Source: Liolophura sinensis
Lineage: Eukaryota; Mollusca; Polyplacophora; Chitonida; Chitonidae
Assembly (NCBI RefSeq): GCF_032854445.1
Contig: NC_088299.1
Coordinates: 15,681,608 to 15,745,607 of the forward strand
Reading direction: 5' to 3'
DNA length: 64,000 nucleotides
In this document: positions 23,093-52,196 of the stretch, in pieces
Numbering within the stretch: the first letter of the stretch is position 1
How the letters are laid out: each line of letters starts with the position of its first letter
Made by a program: the position numbers and the translations under genes
Notes under the pieces: generated by a model
Seen by the model: only the letters and a program-made list of their open reading frames with translations
Databases searched by the model: none
Told to the model about the DNA's origin: nothing

Positions 23093-25599
23093 CTGAACTG
23101 ATCAAAAAGAAATCAGTTTATTCCACCACAGGAAAAATAGGTGTTTCATAGAAATTAACATGGGGAGAAAATGTTTTAAAAAATTCTATCAAAAGCCTAA
23201 TAAAATTTGTTAAGGCATACTGGATGGTCACACCCAACAAACATTTTTTTTGAATGAGTGCCTGATTTCCTTTCCTTCCAGACTGAATAGAGAACAGTAA
23301 CTACAAGAGATGACAAAATGGCTAAAGTTGATCTCCAGCGCTGGGCTTGTTAAATTGCAGACAGATAGTTTAATGTCCCTGGACGATTTAAAACATTGAA
23401 AGTTGAAGAATAATGGTAGAATTTGATGATCAAACATCAGAAAATCTGTCACAGTGATGTCATGGTGGTACATTCCCTGCAGGCATGTAAAAGGCCGTGC
23501 ACTACATGCCGTACCTTGAAGCCATTCATGGGAACCCAGGCAAAATTTTTGATCTGTTTTCAATGCAATAAAAGTTTAGTGAAACTTTAGTGTCTTCTTA
23601 CAGCTTCACCTTTATCGACAGCAAGGTGACATTTACTCTAGCTCTCCAACGTGAAATATACTTCCCTTATAACAGTCTAGGACCAAATGATAAATAGTTT
23701 CCACGGAGTTGGACACACTGGAAGGATATTTCTTCCACTGCTTGAACTGTTCACAAAGGTGGCCTACTATATCATTTATACAGTTTACAAGTAATCTGCA
23801 GATGTATGGCCAGGGTATTCCTGGTTCAGGCCATAGCCTCTGGAGGCCTTGTACTGGTACCAGTAATTCTGACCTATATTAAATGTTTACAAAATTACAA
23901 TGGGTTTTTGTATAACTGCACTCATGCCCAATACTGACTCAAATGGAAATAAATCTAAGCACCACTAATGCTGATCTAGGCATTCGACTGTCGCTTTTTT
24001 TTTTTGCTTCTATTTTGTGGTGGTGGCTTCTAAGATGAAAGCAGTGTTGCCTAACTATCGTGGACATCTGAGAAAGCACCTTGGCTTGAACACAGCATTT
24101 CAGTAATTTTACTGTATTTTATAAAAGAAAACAGAAAAAACATCCCTTGTATGCGAAGAAGACAAAAGGCAAAATTTAAATTCTTCAGTTTTAATGAATT
24201 CAGAGAAAAAAAATTTAATTAATTTTAAGAGCTGTCCGGTGAGATGCTGTCTTCTCATTCCCATCAACCTTCGGCATCCCTTATGAAAATTTCACGGACT
24301 CTTATATTTGTTATTTAGCACCTGCATGCTATCTAAACCCTAACATGAACAACAAAATTGTATATATTGTATAATTTGACCAGCATGTCTAAGTAGGCCT
24401 ACGGTCTACTGCTGAGAGCAGTTTGGGCCGAGATTGTATACTGCTGACAATATTTGTGATACGGTCAGTGAATACTACACGGCTTGTAAATCAACTGATT
24501 TTACGTCTGTGGTTGTCCATAAATGATACAGACCTGTTCCACAACACTGTGTGAAAAGGTCTTTCGGCTACAGCTAAATAAATCGTTGCTAACGATCTCA
24601 AAATAATGTCTTATGCAGTAGCCATGTGTTATATTATGTCACTTCATGGAGTGAATGGGTAAAGTCTACGTCACAACTTGGGTCGCACAATCTGATAGCA
24701 GTGTGTTTGATTGGATAAAATTCTCAAGATGGCTGCCTGGATTCACACCAGCCATTTGTACTGTCATCTTATTCTACACAATATTTGCTGAAATCTCATT
24801 CAAAAAATAACGTATGATACTTTTTAGAAAGCTTGAATACCCTGCTTCGACTGAAATATGATTTAGCCAGGTGCTATCTTGTCCTTTAAACTGGCATCTC
24901 CATGAGTTGATGATCATGGTTTCCAATCAAGCCTTATTCACCTTTACTGGTGATACTTATAAGGTCTTGTTACTTCCACTAGTGTTCAGCGACCAACTGT
25001 TCTCATCACTGCAACTCACAATCCAGTGACCCTACTGCATGGTTGCTTGTGTCATAGCCAGTATCACGCCATTTGCCTATAAAATGTATACTCTGTGGAC
25101 TACAGACCCATGCCAAACCCATACTACTGTCAGTCCATGGATGTCAAATTGGTCCCATGGGTATGAAAATTGTGAAAATCATGTAACCCATGTAGTTACT
25201 ACACATGCATATGCTGTACATGCTTTTCAAGAATCTAATGCAACTCCGTTACCTACCAAAATATTTCTTGTAAAACTTTTTAATTATATGATTTCCAGGG
25301 TTCTAATTAAGAGGTGCACACGTAAGGATTATTATAGATTAGGTCACACCTTGGCTTCTGAAAAGCGCACAGTGCATAGTGGATTTGTCAATGTTTTGCA
25401 GGGCTTTTCAATACAACATCCTGGAATGTCTTAATGGTGAATGTATGACATCACCGGCTAGGGATCCCTGTCCCACAAGATAGGCACTTTAAAGAGTTTT
25501 TTTAAGTGGAACTACATAACATCATATTTTTTTAATGCAGTTTACATAGTAATATTTCGTCTAGAAAACATATAGTGTGAAAATGAAGGTGTTGGGGTT
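23093..25599. other. Upstream part of the ZMAT3-like gene or its promoter; no exon recognised
   Basis: Contains CAAGATGGCTGC at 24725-24736 (YY1-like) with ATTGG at 24711-24715 and TACGTCAC near 24668, which could mark a promoter. Open frames here, including one at 25039-25434 (+), show no recognisable domain. Confidence 0.3.
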
Positions 25600-26420
25600 C
25601 TCCTTTAACCTTTGCAAGAGTGCACCAGGTGGTTGACTCTTCCAAGACAGCACTAGGTGGGTTAACCTTCCCAAGAGAGCACCAGGTAGTTATTTTAATT
25701 TTCCCAAGATGGTGCCAGGTGGTTAACCATCCCAAGAGCGTACCAGATTGTTAACCTTCCCATGAGAGCACCAGATGGTTAACCTTCCCATGAGAGCACC
25801 AGATGGTTAACCTTCCCATGAGAGCACCAGATAGTTAACCTTCCCCTGAGAGCACCAGATGAAAAATTTTCCCAACTTAACTTTCACAAGGAAACACCAG
25901 GTGGGTTAACCTTCCCAAGAGAGCATCATGTGGCTAACCTTCCCAAGAGAGCTCCAGATGCTTATCCTTCCCAAGAGTGCACCAGATGTTCAACATTCTA
26001 AGACAGCACCTGGAGGTTAACCTTTCCAAGAGGGCACCAGATGGTTAACCTAACCAAGAGAGCACCACATGATTAACCTTTCCAAGAGAGCACCAGATGG
26101 TTAACCTTACCAACAGAGTGCCAGGTGTTTAACCCTACCAAGAGAGCACCAGATGGTTAACCTTCCCAAGAAAGCACCAGGTGGTTAATCTTCCCAAGAG
26201 AGCAGCATATAGTTAACCTTCCCAAGAGAGCATCAGGTGGGTTAACCTTCCCAAGAGAGCATCAGGTGGGTTAACCTTCCCAAGAGAGCATCAGATGGTT
26301 AACCATCCCACAAAAGCACAAGAAGGTTAACCTTTCCAAGAAAGCACAAGAAGATTAACCTTTCCAAGACAGCGCCAGGTGGTTAACTTTCATAAGAAAG
26401 CACAAGATTAACTTTAACAA
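25600..26420. repeat. 28-bp minisatellite, about 29 copies
   Basis: Units of GGTTAACCTTCCCAAGAGAG followed by CACCAGAT. GTTAAC (a palindrome) recurs in most units. The edges are degenerate. Confidence 0.93.
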
Positions 26421-28478
26421 TAGGGCACTGTATGGTTTTTCTGAGCACCAATTGTGGAACTGCCTCAACATACATGTAGCACCAGGTGTTAAATTCAAGA
26501 ACAAGGTTTCAAATGCCTAAACACAGAACAAGGTGTAAACTGTCTCAACAGAGAACACGGTGTAAAATGAGAACCAGGTGTTTTATCTTCAACATGCTTG
26601 TCCATCTTCCCAAGCATAATCAGAAAGCATGAAGACCTAGCTCTAGTTATTGCAAAGAACACAACAATATTTTTATTTTCATTCACCACATAATGCAAAT
26701 CTACATGTATCTGCCTGCCATTTACCACAACTCAGTCAAGTCATTTGGCACCTGTTTTCCTTTGCACTGATTGTTTGAACCGTAAACTTGCATGTATACT
26801 AAAATGGAACCAAAGATATGTCAGAAATGCACATAAGCCTGACCTCAACCAGTTAACTACGCTAAACATGCAAATAGAATTAAAACTGGCTAATTTCAGA
26901 CAATTTCGAACAATTTCTTTAAATGTTCTAACACCTCCCTCCCCTTTATTGCGCCACTTAGCTAGACCAGAGGGCAAACTGGCCCAGCCAGGTCAAGCTC
27001 TGTCTGGCAATGCAGAGAAGTGAATAACCTAGTAAAAGAGGGTACCGAGGAGGGTACTCACAGACAGAAGTGTAGTCATTATGCCTTCAAACAGCACCAG
27101 AAAACTGGGTCACAAGGTATAGAAATGTTCTCCTCCATTACTTCATCTTCTGTTATGACCGGCCAATGTATCCATCATTTATCTTAAATCTCAACCATAC
27201 CATACACTTTAGCAATAGGTAAATCACAAACATATCTAATACAAACCTCAACCATTCCTTTCGTAAATGTTTGGCAGTCAAAATAATTTAATAGATTTCT
27301 CCATCAAATCTGTATTCAAAGCTTCCTTTATCTATGAAAGTACAAAGAATTATCACATCCAAATCTCCTTCCAGTTATTTTACTACATCTGCGCCCGGAG
27401 GTTAAGATTTTGCCAGCATTTGTTGGCCGGTCTGTCTGTCAGAAAGGTAACAATACAGGCCTTTGCATGAAACTTTCCACAAAGGTTGGCCTTACGCTAT
27501 GAACAATGAATTCATTAAATCTGATGGCTTCTGAGGGTAAGGGTGAGGGTAACAATTCTGCAGTGCTGACAATGTACAAAGTATTGTCCCTTAATTTGTC
27601 TGTAGCATGACATGCCACAAACTGATGTGTAAGTGATCACCAACAAACTTCATCTACAACCACACTAACAGCTAGCGTACATACAGAACTGACCATGACT
27701 TCCTGTTTGAGGCTAGAATTAAACCAAAAAATTGGCTGTCCTAGTGACACATTGAAAATGCATCACATTTTTCACTCATCAGTTCAAGGTGTTTGTAAGG
27801 TTTGTGGCTGATATTTTATATCAGAACTGGCACAACCTTAACCTGACAATATGTCCAGTGTTCTGTTTATCAGAAGCCCAATACTGATTGGTCATGAAGA
27901 GCCTTTATATAGCCACAAGATCAAGTTTACTAACACTAAACAGTGCTGATCCATGACAGATATAAACAGTGAATGAAATCACAATCTAGATGACTTTTTC
28001 AAGTTGGGCACAGAGGCTGATGATAGCAAGTCATCTTATAATATCACAGTATTCACTTCTATATACACTGCACAGTAGAAATATATCAGGCTGACTAAAT
28101 GGCCTGTATAGCATCAGTGACCATAACCTCATTTTAACTTAGTCACTATTTATCTGACCATACAGGGCCTGATCTGCCTACCTCTACAAACAGTAACACA
28201 ATTTACACACGGCACCCTAATTCCTTCAAACCTCTTCACATACATGAAAAAGCAACTTTCAATGAAATTTGTGCACCTTTTTCTTTTGCTTTCAGAGACA
28301 AATCTACACTGGTTGAGTTGAAAAATTTCAGACATTCACAAAAAGTATAATTTTATCAGTCCATGCAGAATTATGATCTCAGAAAATGCTTGAATAAACA
28401 CCTTACAAACATGCAAAAAGGTTGAAGGATTACAGTACATGTAATTCAAAATTTCACACCTGGCCCATCTCTTGATTT
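26421..28478. other. Non-coding interval, no gene recognised
   Basis: Degenerate repeat edge to about 26580, then unique sequence without recognisable exons. Confidence 0.4.
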
Positions 28479-28703
28479 GTTTTATTTATTTGATTGATGT
28501 TTTATGTAATACTTAAGATCATTTTACTAAATACAATGGCGGCCAACATTCTGGTGGGAGGAAACCAGGCAGAACCCGGGGAAACCCATGATCACTCCCA
28601 TGTACGGCCGGAGAGGAAACCAGCATGAGCTAGATTTGAACTCACAGCTCAAAGGCACCCGAATCAATGCACCACACTGGAACGCTTACCACAGAGCCCC
28701 CCT
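28479..28703 (-). mobile_element. tRNA-derived SINE, diverged
   Basis: Minus-strand copy. The tail TTTATTTATTTGATTGATG is followed by GGCGGCCAACATTCTGGTGG, the middle of the family, and a degraded head. Older than the copies at 42.0, 43.5 and 47.8 kb. Confidence 0.8.
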
Positions 28704-29957
28704 CCCTGAACACACACACGCACACCTCCATCTTTCAAAGTTGCTGTACCATGTTCTTTGAGAAATAATGTTCCTGCTTCATGTCTGTGTGCATCTAGCG
28801 GCAGTTTTATAGTCAGGTTGGGCCAGGTTACTATTTTAGATTCAAGGTGTAGAGATCTGTTTGTAAACTTGACACATTTCTCATCTTTAAATGAACATGT
28901 ACTGCTGTCAGGCGTGTACATATCGTCTGCCACACGCTTAACTGTTACAAAATTTTAACCCTTCTATGATGTCATAGCTTTCGAAGAGAATGGAGTAAAA
29001 AGTATATATATATATGGTAGATATTGAGTATCATTTTAAAAAAACTGAGTGTAAAAAACAATGTCACATGTTAAAACAGGGGATTCACTTGGCATCCTGA
29101 CAACTGGTTGGTTTCTCTTTTACCATTTTTATTCTATTATATTAGCCACCTTTTGTATTAATTGTAACAGAACAATACATTCACTGACAATGACGGGCAA
29201 TGCGCATAGTGTTACGTATATTACTTGCGAGTACACTACCTATACATGTATAATGCCGCACAACGCGCCCACCCCTATGCACCCTCATATAATAATATTT
29301 TCTTCTCTGCTAAGCGAACAGTCTCACATGTCAATCTGACAACTGCATGTTTTACTACACAAATCGCAAAGAACGATACGTATGCTTTCGTAAATTTAAA
29401 ATCGGTACCTCTGTGTCTGTGGTTCATTACTCGTGCAAGCTGACCGTTGCTCGGGGCCTTGTCACGCTCAGTAACACTTCAAAATTACCGGGGACTTGCC
29501 TCCTACACCCAAGGACTTGCCGCCATATAAGTTTGTGTTTAGCCTAGAGTAGCAGCACCAGAATTTTCAGCCCATCAACAAACAGGTCAGGCACGTTTCA
29601 GTGAAGCTTGTGTCCCTTTCCTTGTAATAATAACCAGTTCAGCTTTATAATCAGTCCAAAATGTATCGATCGAATAGCCCGTAATGTATTGAAAGTTATT
29701 TTAAAAAGGATGAAAATAGCTTAGAGTTTGAAGGGAAAACAACCTAGGTGTACATATGAGCTCCCGAATAGCGTATGTATAGGACTACCAAATCTGAATT
29801 CACAAGGACCTAATACCATGACAGGTGCCAACTGAGAAATTACAGATTCTAGAAAACCTTTATAGACTTCAAATAGGCCTTATTCAAGATCTGTAACGTA
29901 ATTCAATTTCCGATGTCGTGATTATACACACAGCACTATACAAGCAGTGAGTCCCTT

Positions 29958-29959
<2 letters not shown>

Positions 29960-30018
<59 letters not shown>
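29960..30018. repeat. (TA)n microsatellite
   Basis: About 29 uninterrupted TA dinucleotides. Confidence 0.97.
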
Positions 30019-30020
<2 letters not shown>

Positions 30021-31472
30021 ACCCAATGCAATTTGTAGATGCATGTGTCTATAGTCCTACATTCTAGAATAACTTCTCGTTTAAATCGACAAAATATTTC
30101 ACCAGAAAATTTTTTTTTTGTCTATTGGGATTTTATATGTTTTATAATTATGTTGTCTATGAAATAATATTAGGATGCAGTAACATAATCTATTCTAGCA
30201 TACAATAATGTTGAAGTAATACATTAGTTTGCAAATGGAGTATACATGTATACTTGAAATGTATCGCCACAGACTACTGGGGAGAAAAATTAGGCCCTAT
30301 AGTTTGTTCGCCATCTCTATATTCGAGCATATTCAAGCTGTATATAACCAAACAGTCATACGCCAATATATCTCCGGCAAAATAAAAAAGCATGTTCCTA
30401 TAGGGGCTACATGTAGTAAATGGTAAGAATTTTGGTACATGCGGTACACTTGTGGTACTGAACACAAAAATGACCTATATATACAGCAATCTACCCGCAT
30501 GTTAAGAACACAAAAAGTATTGTCAATAATTTTATCTCGTGCCCATGGTTGTAATTAACATGTTACACTCAACATTAATACACGTGAATACACTTAATTA
30601 TAACTGAAAATCGTAAAGCTCACTTTTGTGAATGGTTGATTGTATATACAAAATGGTGCTGCATTAAGAAAGATGGAGAAAAAGCCCCTCCCTCATCCCG
30701 ATATTGCCGTAGAGGCTGACGCCACATATATGTGTACATGTATATATATAGCCTATAGGCATGCGTTTCTGACGGTTTCAGGCCTTATTATAAAACCCTA
30801 ATTAGACCGAGAGAAATTAAATTTCGACCAAAAAATGCTGTATCGAAACAAATGTGCCAAGATTTCTGCTTCGGGTATAGGCGTAAGCATACACTGTGAT
30901 GAGTTTCTAAATTTTGAACTGAGTCTGAAACGGCTTTGTGGAATCGTGACCTTTATGGCTGTCCCGTAATTAAAGCGGTCACGTGTATACCTGGGGTTTT
31001 CTACAAAAACGCGATCAGCGTAAAACAAATGCAATTTTTTATATTATTTTAGAATATAGCTCAAATAATTAACTGCCTCAAAATATCGAACATATACGTG
31101 CATGCGCTTCTGTTCAGATTAAATCGGTAATAAAGTTCCTAAAATTAAATTTATAAAGCGGGACGCATTATAATTAAGCCTTTCAAATTTTACAATCATT
31201 TGATCACCATACATAGGATGCCGATACAGGTGCGAGTCTGGCTCTTACTGAAGGGCAATAATTTGATATACTCGTGAAAAACGCAGAAAAATTGATTACA
31301 TTAACGAGTGTGAATTTTTTGCAGACGAAAAATCCTTTATATAGACTCTTTCATCATGGATAGACGTCGGACCACGTCTGGTAAACGTTTGGACTGATCG
31401 TTCTTATACTACACTCTAAGGAAACCTGTTGATGTCACTGTGGAGAAAAGGTTAGAAAGAAAGATATAGGCC

Positions 31473-31476
31473 TACA

Positions 31477-31512
<36 letters not shown>
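31473..31512. repeat. (TG)n(TA)n compound microsatellite
   Basis: A TG run passes directly into a TA run, then a T-rich stretch. Confidence 0.9.
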
Positions 31513-31518
<6 letters not shown>

Positions 31519-31732
31519 TTTTTTACGCATTTATGTTTTCACACAGAACAATTTATTTTACAAACGATGTTGGCTTTATTAGTTGAGAACTATTTCTACG
31601 GAGGATAATAAATCCACATTTTTTCTGTGAAAAAATACCCAACTGACTGATTAACTCTGAACACACACACAAAAAAATTGGCATGAAATTATGACATGAT
31701 TTTAAGCCATGATAGAAAACCCTCGGGTCACT

Positions 31733-32340
31733 GTGCAAGATGGCGGTGATTACCAGGCGACTGTGTTTCTTGAAGTTGTCTGCTCAACAAACTCCTCATA
31801 TCTCTCTCTAGTCTGTTGAACATTACTAACTCTGCTGGTAGAAAGTCACTGCAAAGAACCTTGCGCAGTTAAAACGAGGTGATTAAAAGTCAACCCCCTC
31901 CCCTTATGTCAAACCCCTCCCACCCATTTCTGTTGTCTCTGTTAACGTTTCTATTCATCCAAAGTATGCAGCGCGTAAATGCAATAAACGGTTGTAGTAT
32001 TTCGTATCCATGAAAATTGATGATAGACCCGCGAAAGGACACAACGGCCGCTAGTGAAGAGGCTGAAACGTAAACATGTGAGTTGGTGACAGTGACAGAG
32101 TCGTCGAGGAGTTTGTAAGAAAACGGCGAAAAAATTGAGCAAAGGTGTATTTTACCTCTGAAATAAGACCAGAACTGTGTCTCTTAAGATATTAACCGCA
32201 GAAAAATGACATTTTTGTCGAACGGACAAATGAGTAAATGTACGAGATGCTTTGAGAGTAGGATATCAACCAATGAAAGCGAGTGTAAACAATCTGCCCG
32301 AACAGTTGTTTTTGGAGGGCAAACTTCCTGATTCAGGTTA
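31733..32340 (+). promoter_or_regulatory. Candidate PIK3CA promoter region
   Basis: It contains CAAGATGGCGG at 31736-31746 (YY1-like initiator-proximal motif), a locally higher density of CpG than the surroundings around 31970-32120, CCAAT at 32270 and a FOXO-like GTAAACAA at 32285. The assignment rests on motifs and on position upstream of the candidate first exon. Confidence 0.3.
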
Positions 32341-32417
32341 AGGAAGCTTGTAACGCTCGGAATTTTAAGTCAGTCATGTATAACAAACGGATAATCTCGA
32401 TTTCTCACTCTCCATAG
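32340..32417 (+). promoter_or_regulatory. PIK3CA: Candidate PIK3CA non-coding first exon with GTAAGT donor
   Basis: A perfect donor (CATAG then GTAAGTGC) lies at 32418, about 2 kb before the first UTR acceptor. CCAAT is at 32270-32274 and GTAAACAA at 32285-32292, at a suitable promoter distance. The left boundary is a guess because no TSS can be read from the sequence. Confidence 0.35.
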
Positions 32418-33217
32418 GTAAGTGCTTGTGTTATAGGTTCCTAAGCTCGCCATAAACAATGGCATACCCCCGCCTCACATTTAGTGAGTTTCAGTTCTGA
32501 AGTCATTATTGCGGGTAGTACACTGGAATTAAGAAGTTCGTAAGAGGAGTTGGGAATTTCATGTCGGTGCTCATTGTTTGTCGTTCAGGTCCCATAGAGC
32601 TACCTCACCTTATGTCGATTGTGAAAAACAGATTCCTAAATAAACTGATGTCAAATCTATCGGTACGCTTGTCATGCCCAGGTGACTACTTCACCTCTCC
32701 TCTTTATACTGGACTGCAGGGGAAAGCTATGGTTAATTGTTTCATGACGACCTCGGTAAATTTTTTCTAAATGATTCTAACCCAAAGCGAAACCAGACAT
32801 ACATAGTTGCAAAATGGAAGTCTTAACTTGTGTTGCGAGAGTTACAGGGAGAAACTGCGTCTAATGTGTTGGATGCACGGTAAGGAACATTTACCGCATT
32901 TGCACAAGCACATTAAATCTTCCCTAGATCTATGTCAACTGAGTGCTCTCCATAAACAACTAACCTGTTCTGAGTATCGCCGAACCAGACACAATCCATC
33001 ACAACCACACAAATTCACAAAATAAATGCATTTTCAGACATTGCACCCATTGTTGCGTCATCTCATTCTGATAGTCGTACATATGAATCATGTGATTGGT
33101 GTGAGCGCAGAAAAAAATAAGGTTGTTCAAGAGATATACTGCCATTGGAAATCATCATATGGGCCCTTTGACAATCAAAAGGATAAACCTAGTCTTTGCA
33201 ACTGCCCACAAATCACA

Positions 33218-33395
33218 TGAAGATACTCAAGAATATTTCGCTTAGATGCCCAGGCCATCATTGTGGCGAGCAAACAATGTCCATCTGCAGGTTTGCTGCA
33301 AGACCTTCCGATGTATAACTGTAGAGGATACCTGCATGGTGTTGACTTAAACTCACAGTGAAATGTTCCTGAGTCATTGTACTTCCCTAACACTT
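33218..33395 (-). mobile_element. SINE, strongly diverged, in PIK3CA UTR intron
   Basis: ACTCAAGAATATTTCGCTTA, CTGCAGGTTTGCTGCAAGAC and AAACTCACAGTGA follow the minus-strand order of the family consensus with many substitutions. No tail or target duplication is evident. Confidence 0.6.
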
Positions 33396-33664
33396 TAACC
33401 CCTCTGACCTAGAGGCAGTTAGGTTGATCCTGATGTAAATACTTACCATCATCTTTTCTGTTTTAAATGTCAGTCCTTCACTTATTCATAGTAGTCAGAT
33501 AATATGCACTTATCAGAACGATGAGACGGTGCATCTATCAAAAAGTCACAAACAAACCATGTCTTCTAATAGCAGTTTTGACATATACATATGATGAAAA
33601 TTTTTCAATTTTTAATGTGCATAAGGAGCCTAAAGAACATGTTTCATGAAACAGGTACATAAAT

Positions 33665-33780
33665 GTAGACTTAAGAAAACCTGTCAAGTGTACATGTACT
33701 TATGTAGACTTAAGAAAACCTGTCAAGTGTACATGTACCTATGTAGACTTAAGAAAACCTGTCAGCTGCACATGTAAGTA
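33665..33780. repeat. 39-bp tandem repeat, 3 copies
   Basis: GTAGACTTAAGAAAACCTGT recurs at 33665, 33704 and 33743, with GTACATGTAC in the spacer. Confidence 0.9.
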
Positions 33781-34135
33781 TATGTACATGTAGCATACCT
33801 TTGCAAGGTCAGTAACAGGAGACACTTTTTATTACTTGTGTGTGGTTTATAGACATCATAAATGTGAACATAAAGTAATTACAAGTTTGTCTAAAACTTT
33901 GAATCCAGCATGCATGTATTTTCACATTGCTTAAAATTTTTATTGCCTTCCCCTTTATAGGTGCACTTTCTGTAATCATTTAACTGTAAATGATTTGTAT
34001 GGTAAATGTCGAACCCTACCATAATACTTACACAGAACTTTACTTCTCTCGGATTCCCAGAATGAGAAGTTTTGATTTTAAAAACTAATTGAATTATAAA
34101 ATTCTGTATTTTTGTGTGAGGTGTATACCCTGTTT

Positions 34136-34320
34136 CTTCTAATTTTGGGGACATCTGGTCTGCTCATTTTAGCCAATATACATGTATATGTAATTGTAGC
34201 AGGAATATTGAGTTTCTGTTTTCATGTTTAGATCATCTAATGAAAAATATCCTCATATCTTCACTTTTCCAAAAGGCTGGTAAAGAAATGTAATATTCCA
34301 CTTTCAACACTATTAATAGC
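34136..34320 (+). mobile_element. MITE-like element copy 1 (PIK3CA UTR intron)
   Basis: Begins CTTCTAATTTTGGGGACA and shares TGGTCTGCTCATTTTAGCCA and TAATATTCCACTTTCAACA with the copy at 51.1 kb (reverse orientation). The right terminal repeat is lost. Non-autonomous, no ORF. Confidence 0.75.
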
Positions 34321-34436
34321 TGGAGAATCAGGGTACATGTAAGTACTGTGAAACTGTCTGAACTGTTCACTTATTTCTATTTCCATTTCTTCTTTCTTTA
34401 CAATTGTTTTTCTCTTCTGTTTTTTTTTTTTTTCAG

Positions 34437-34543
34437 AAGTGAAGGACGATGAAGTAAAGTACTTGTTCACCTCCTGCAGGGCACATTTCCCTTTTTGTGG
34501 GTTCAGGGCTGTTTAACTTAGTCACTGTTGTCAGTGGGTGACG
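34437..34543 (+). promoter_or_regulatory. PIK3CA: PIK3CA 5' UTR part of first coding exon, with uORF and tandem acceptors
   Basis: A long T-run ending TTTCAG gives an acceptor at 34436. A second good acceptor (CTCCTGCAG) ends at 34479 and a weaker one (GGTTCAG) at 34506. Between the first two lies a minimal uORF, ATG AAG TAA, at 34449-34457. Acceptor choice would keep or remove the uORF before the main ATG at 34544. Transcript ends are inferred. Confidence 0.5.

Positions 34544-52196
<17,653 letters not shown>

Larger units (their letters stand above)
28704..31732. other. Intergenic AT-rich sequence between the ZMAT3-like gene and PIK3CA
   Basis: No exon recognised. It contains (TA)n at 29960-30018 and TG/TA runs at 31473-31512. 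Confidence 0.4.

Noticed and set aside
25039-25434. 131-codon open frame on the plus strand
   Set aside because: No recognisable domain, no splice or promoter context, composition like the surrounding AT-rich DNA.
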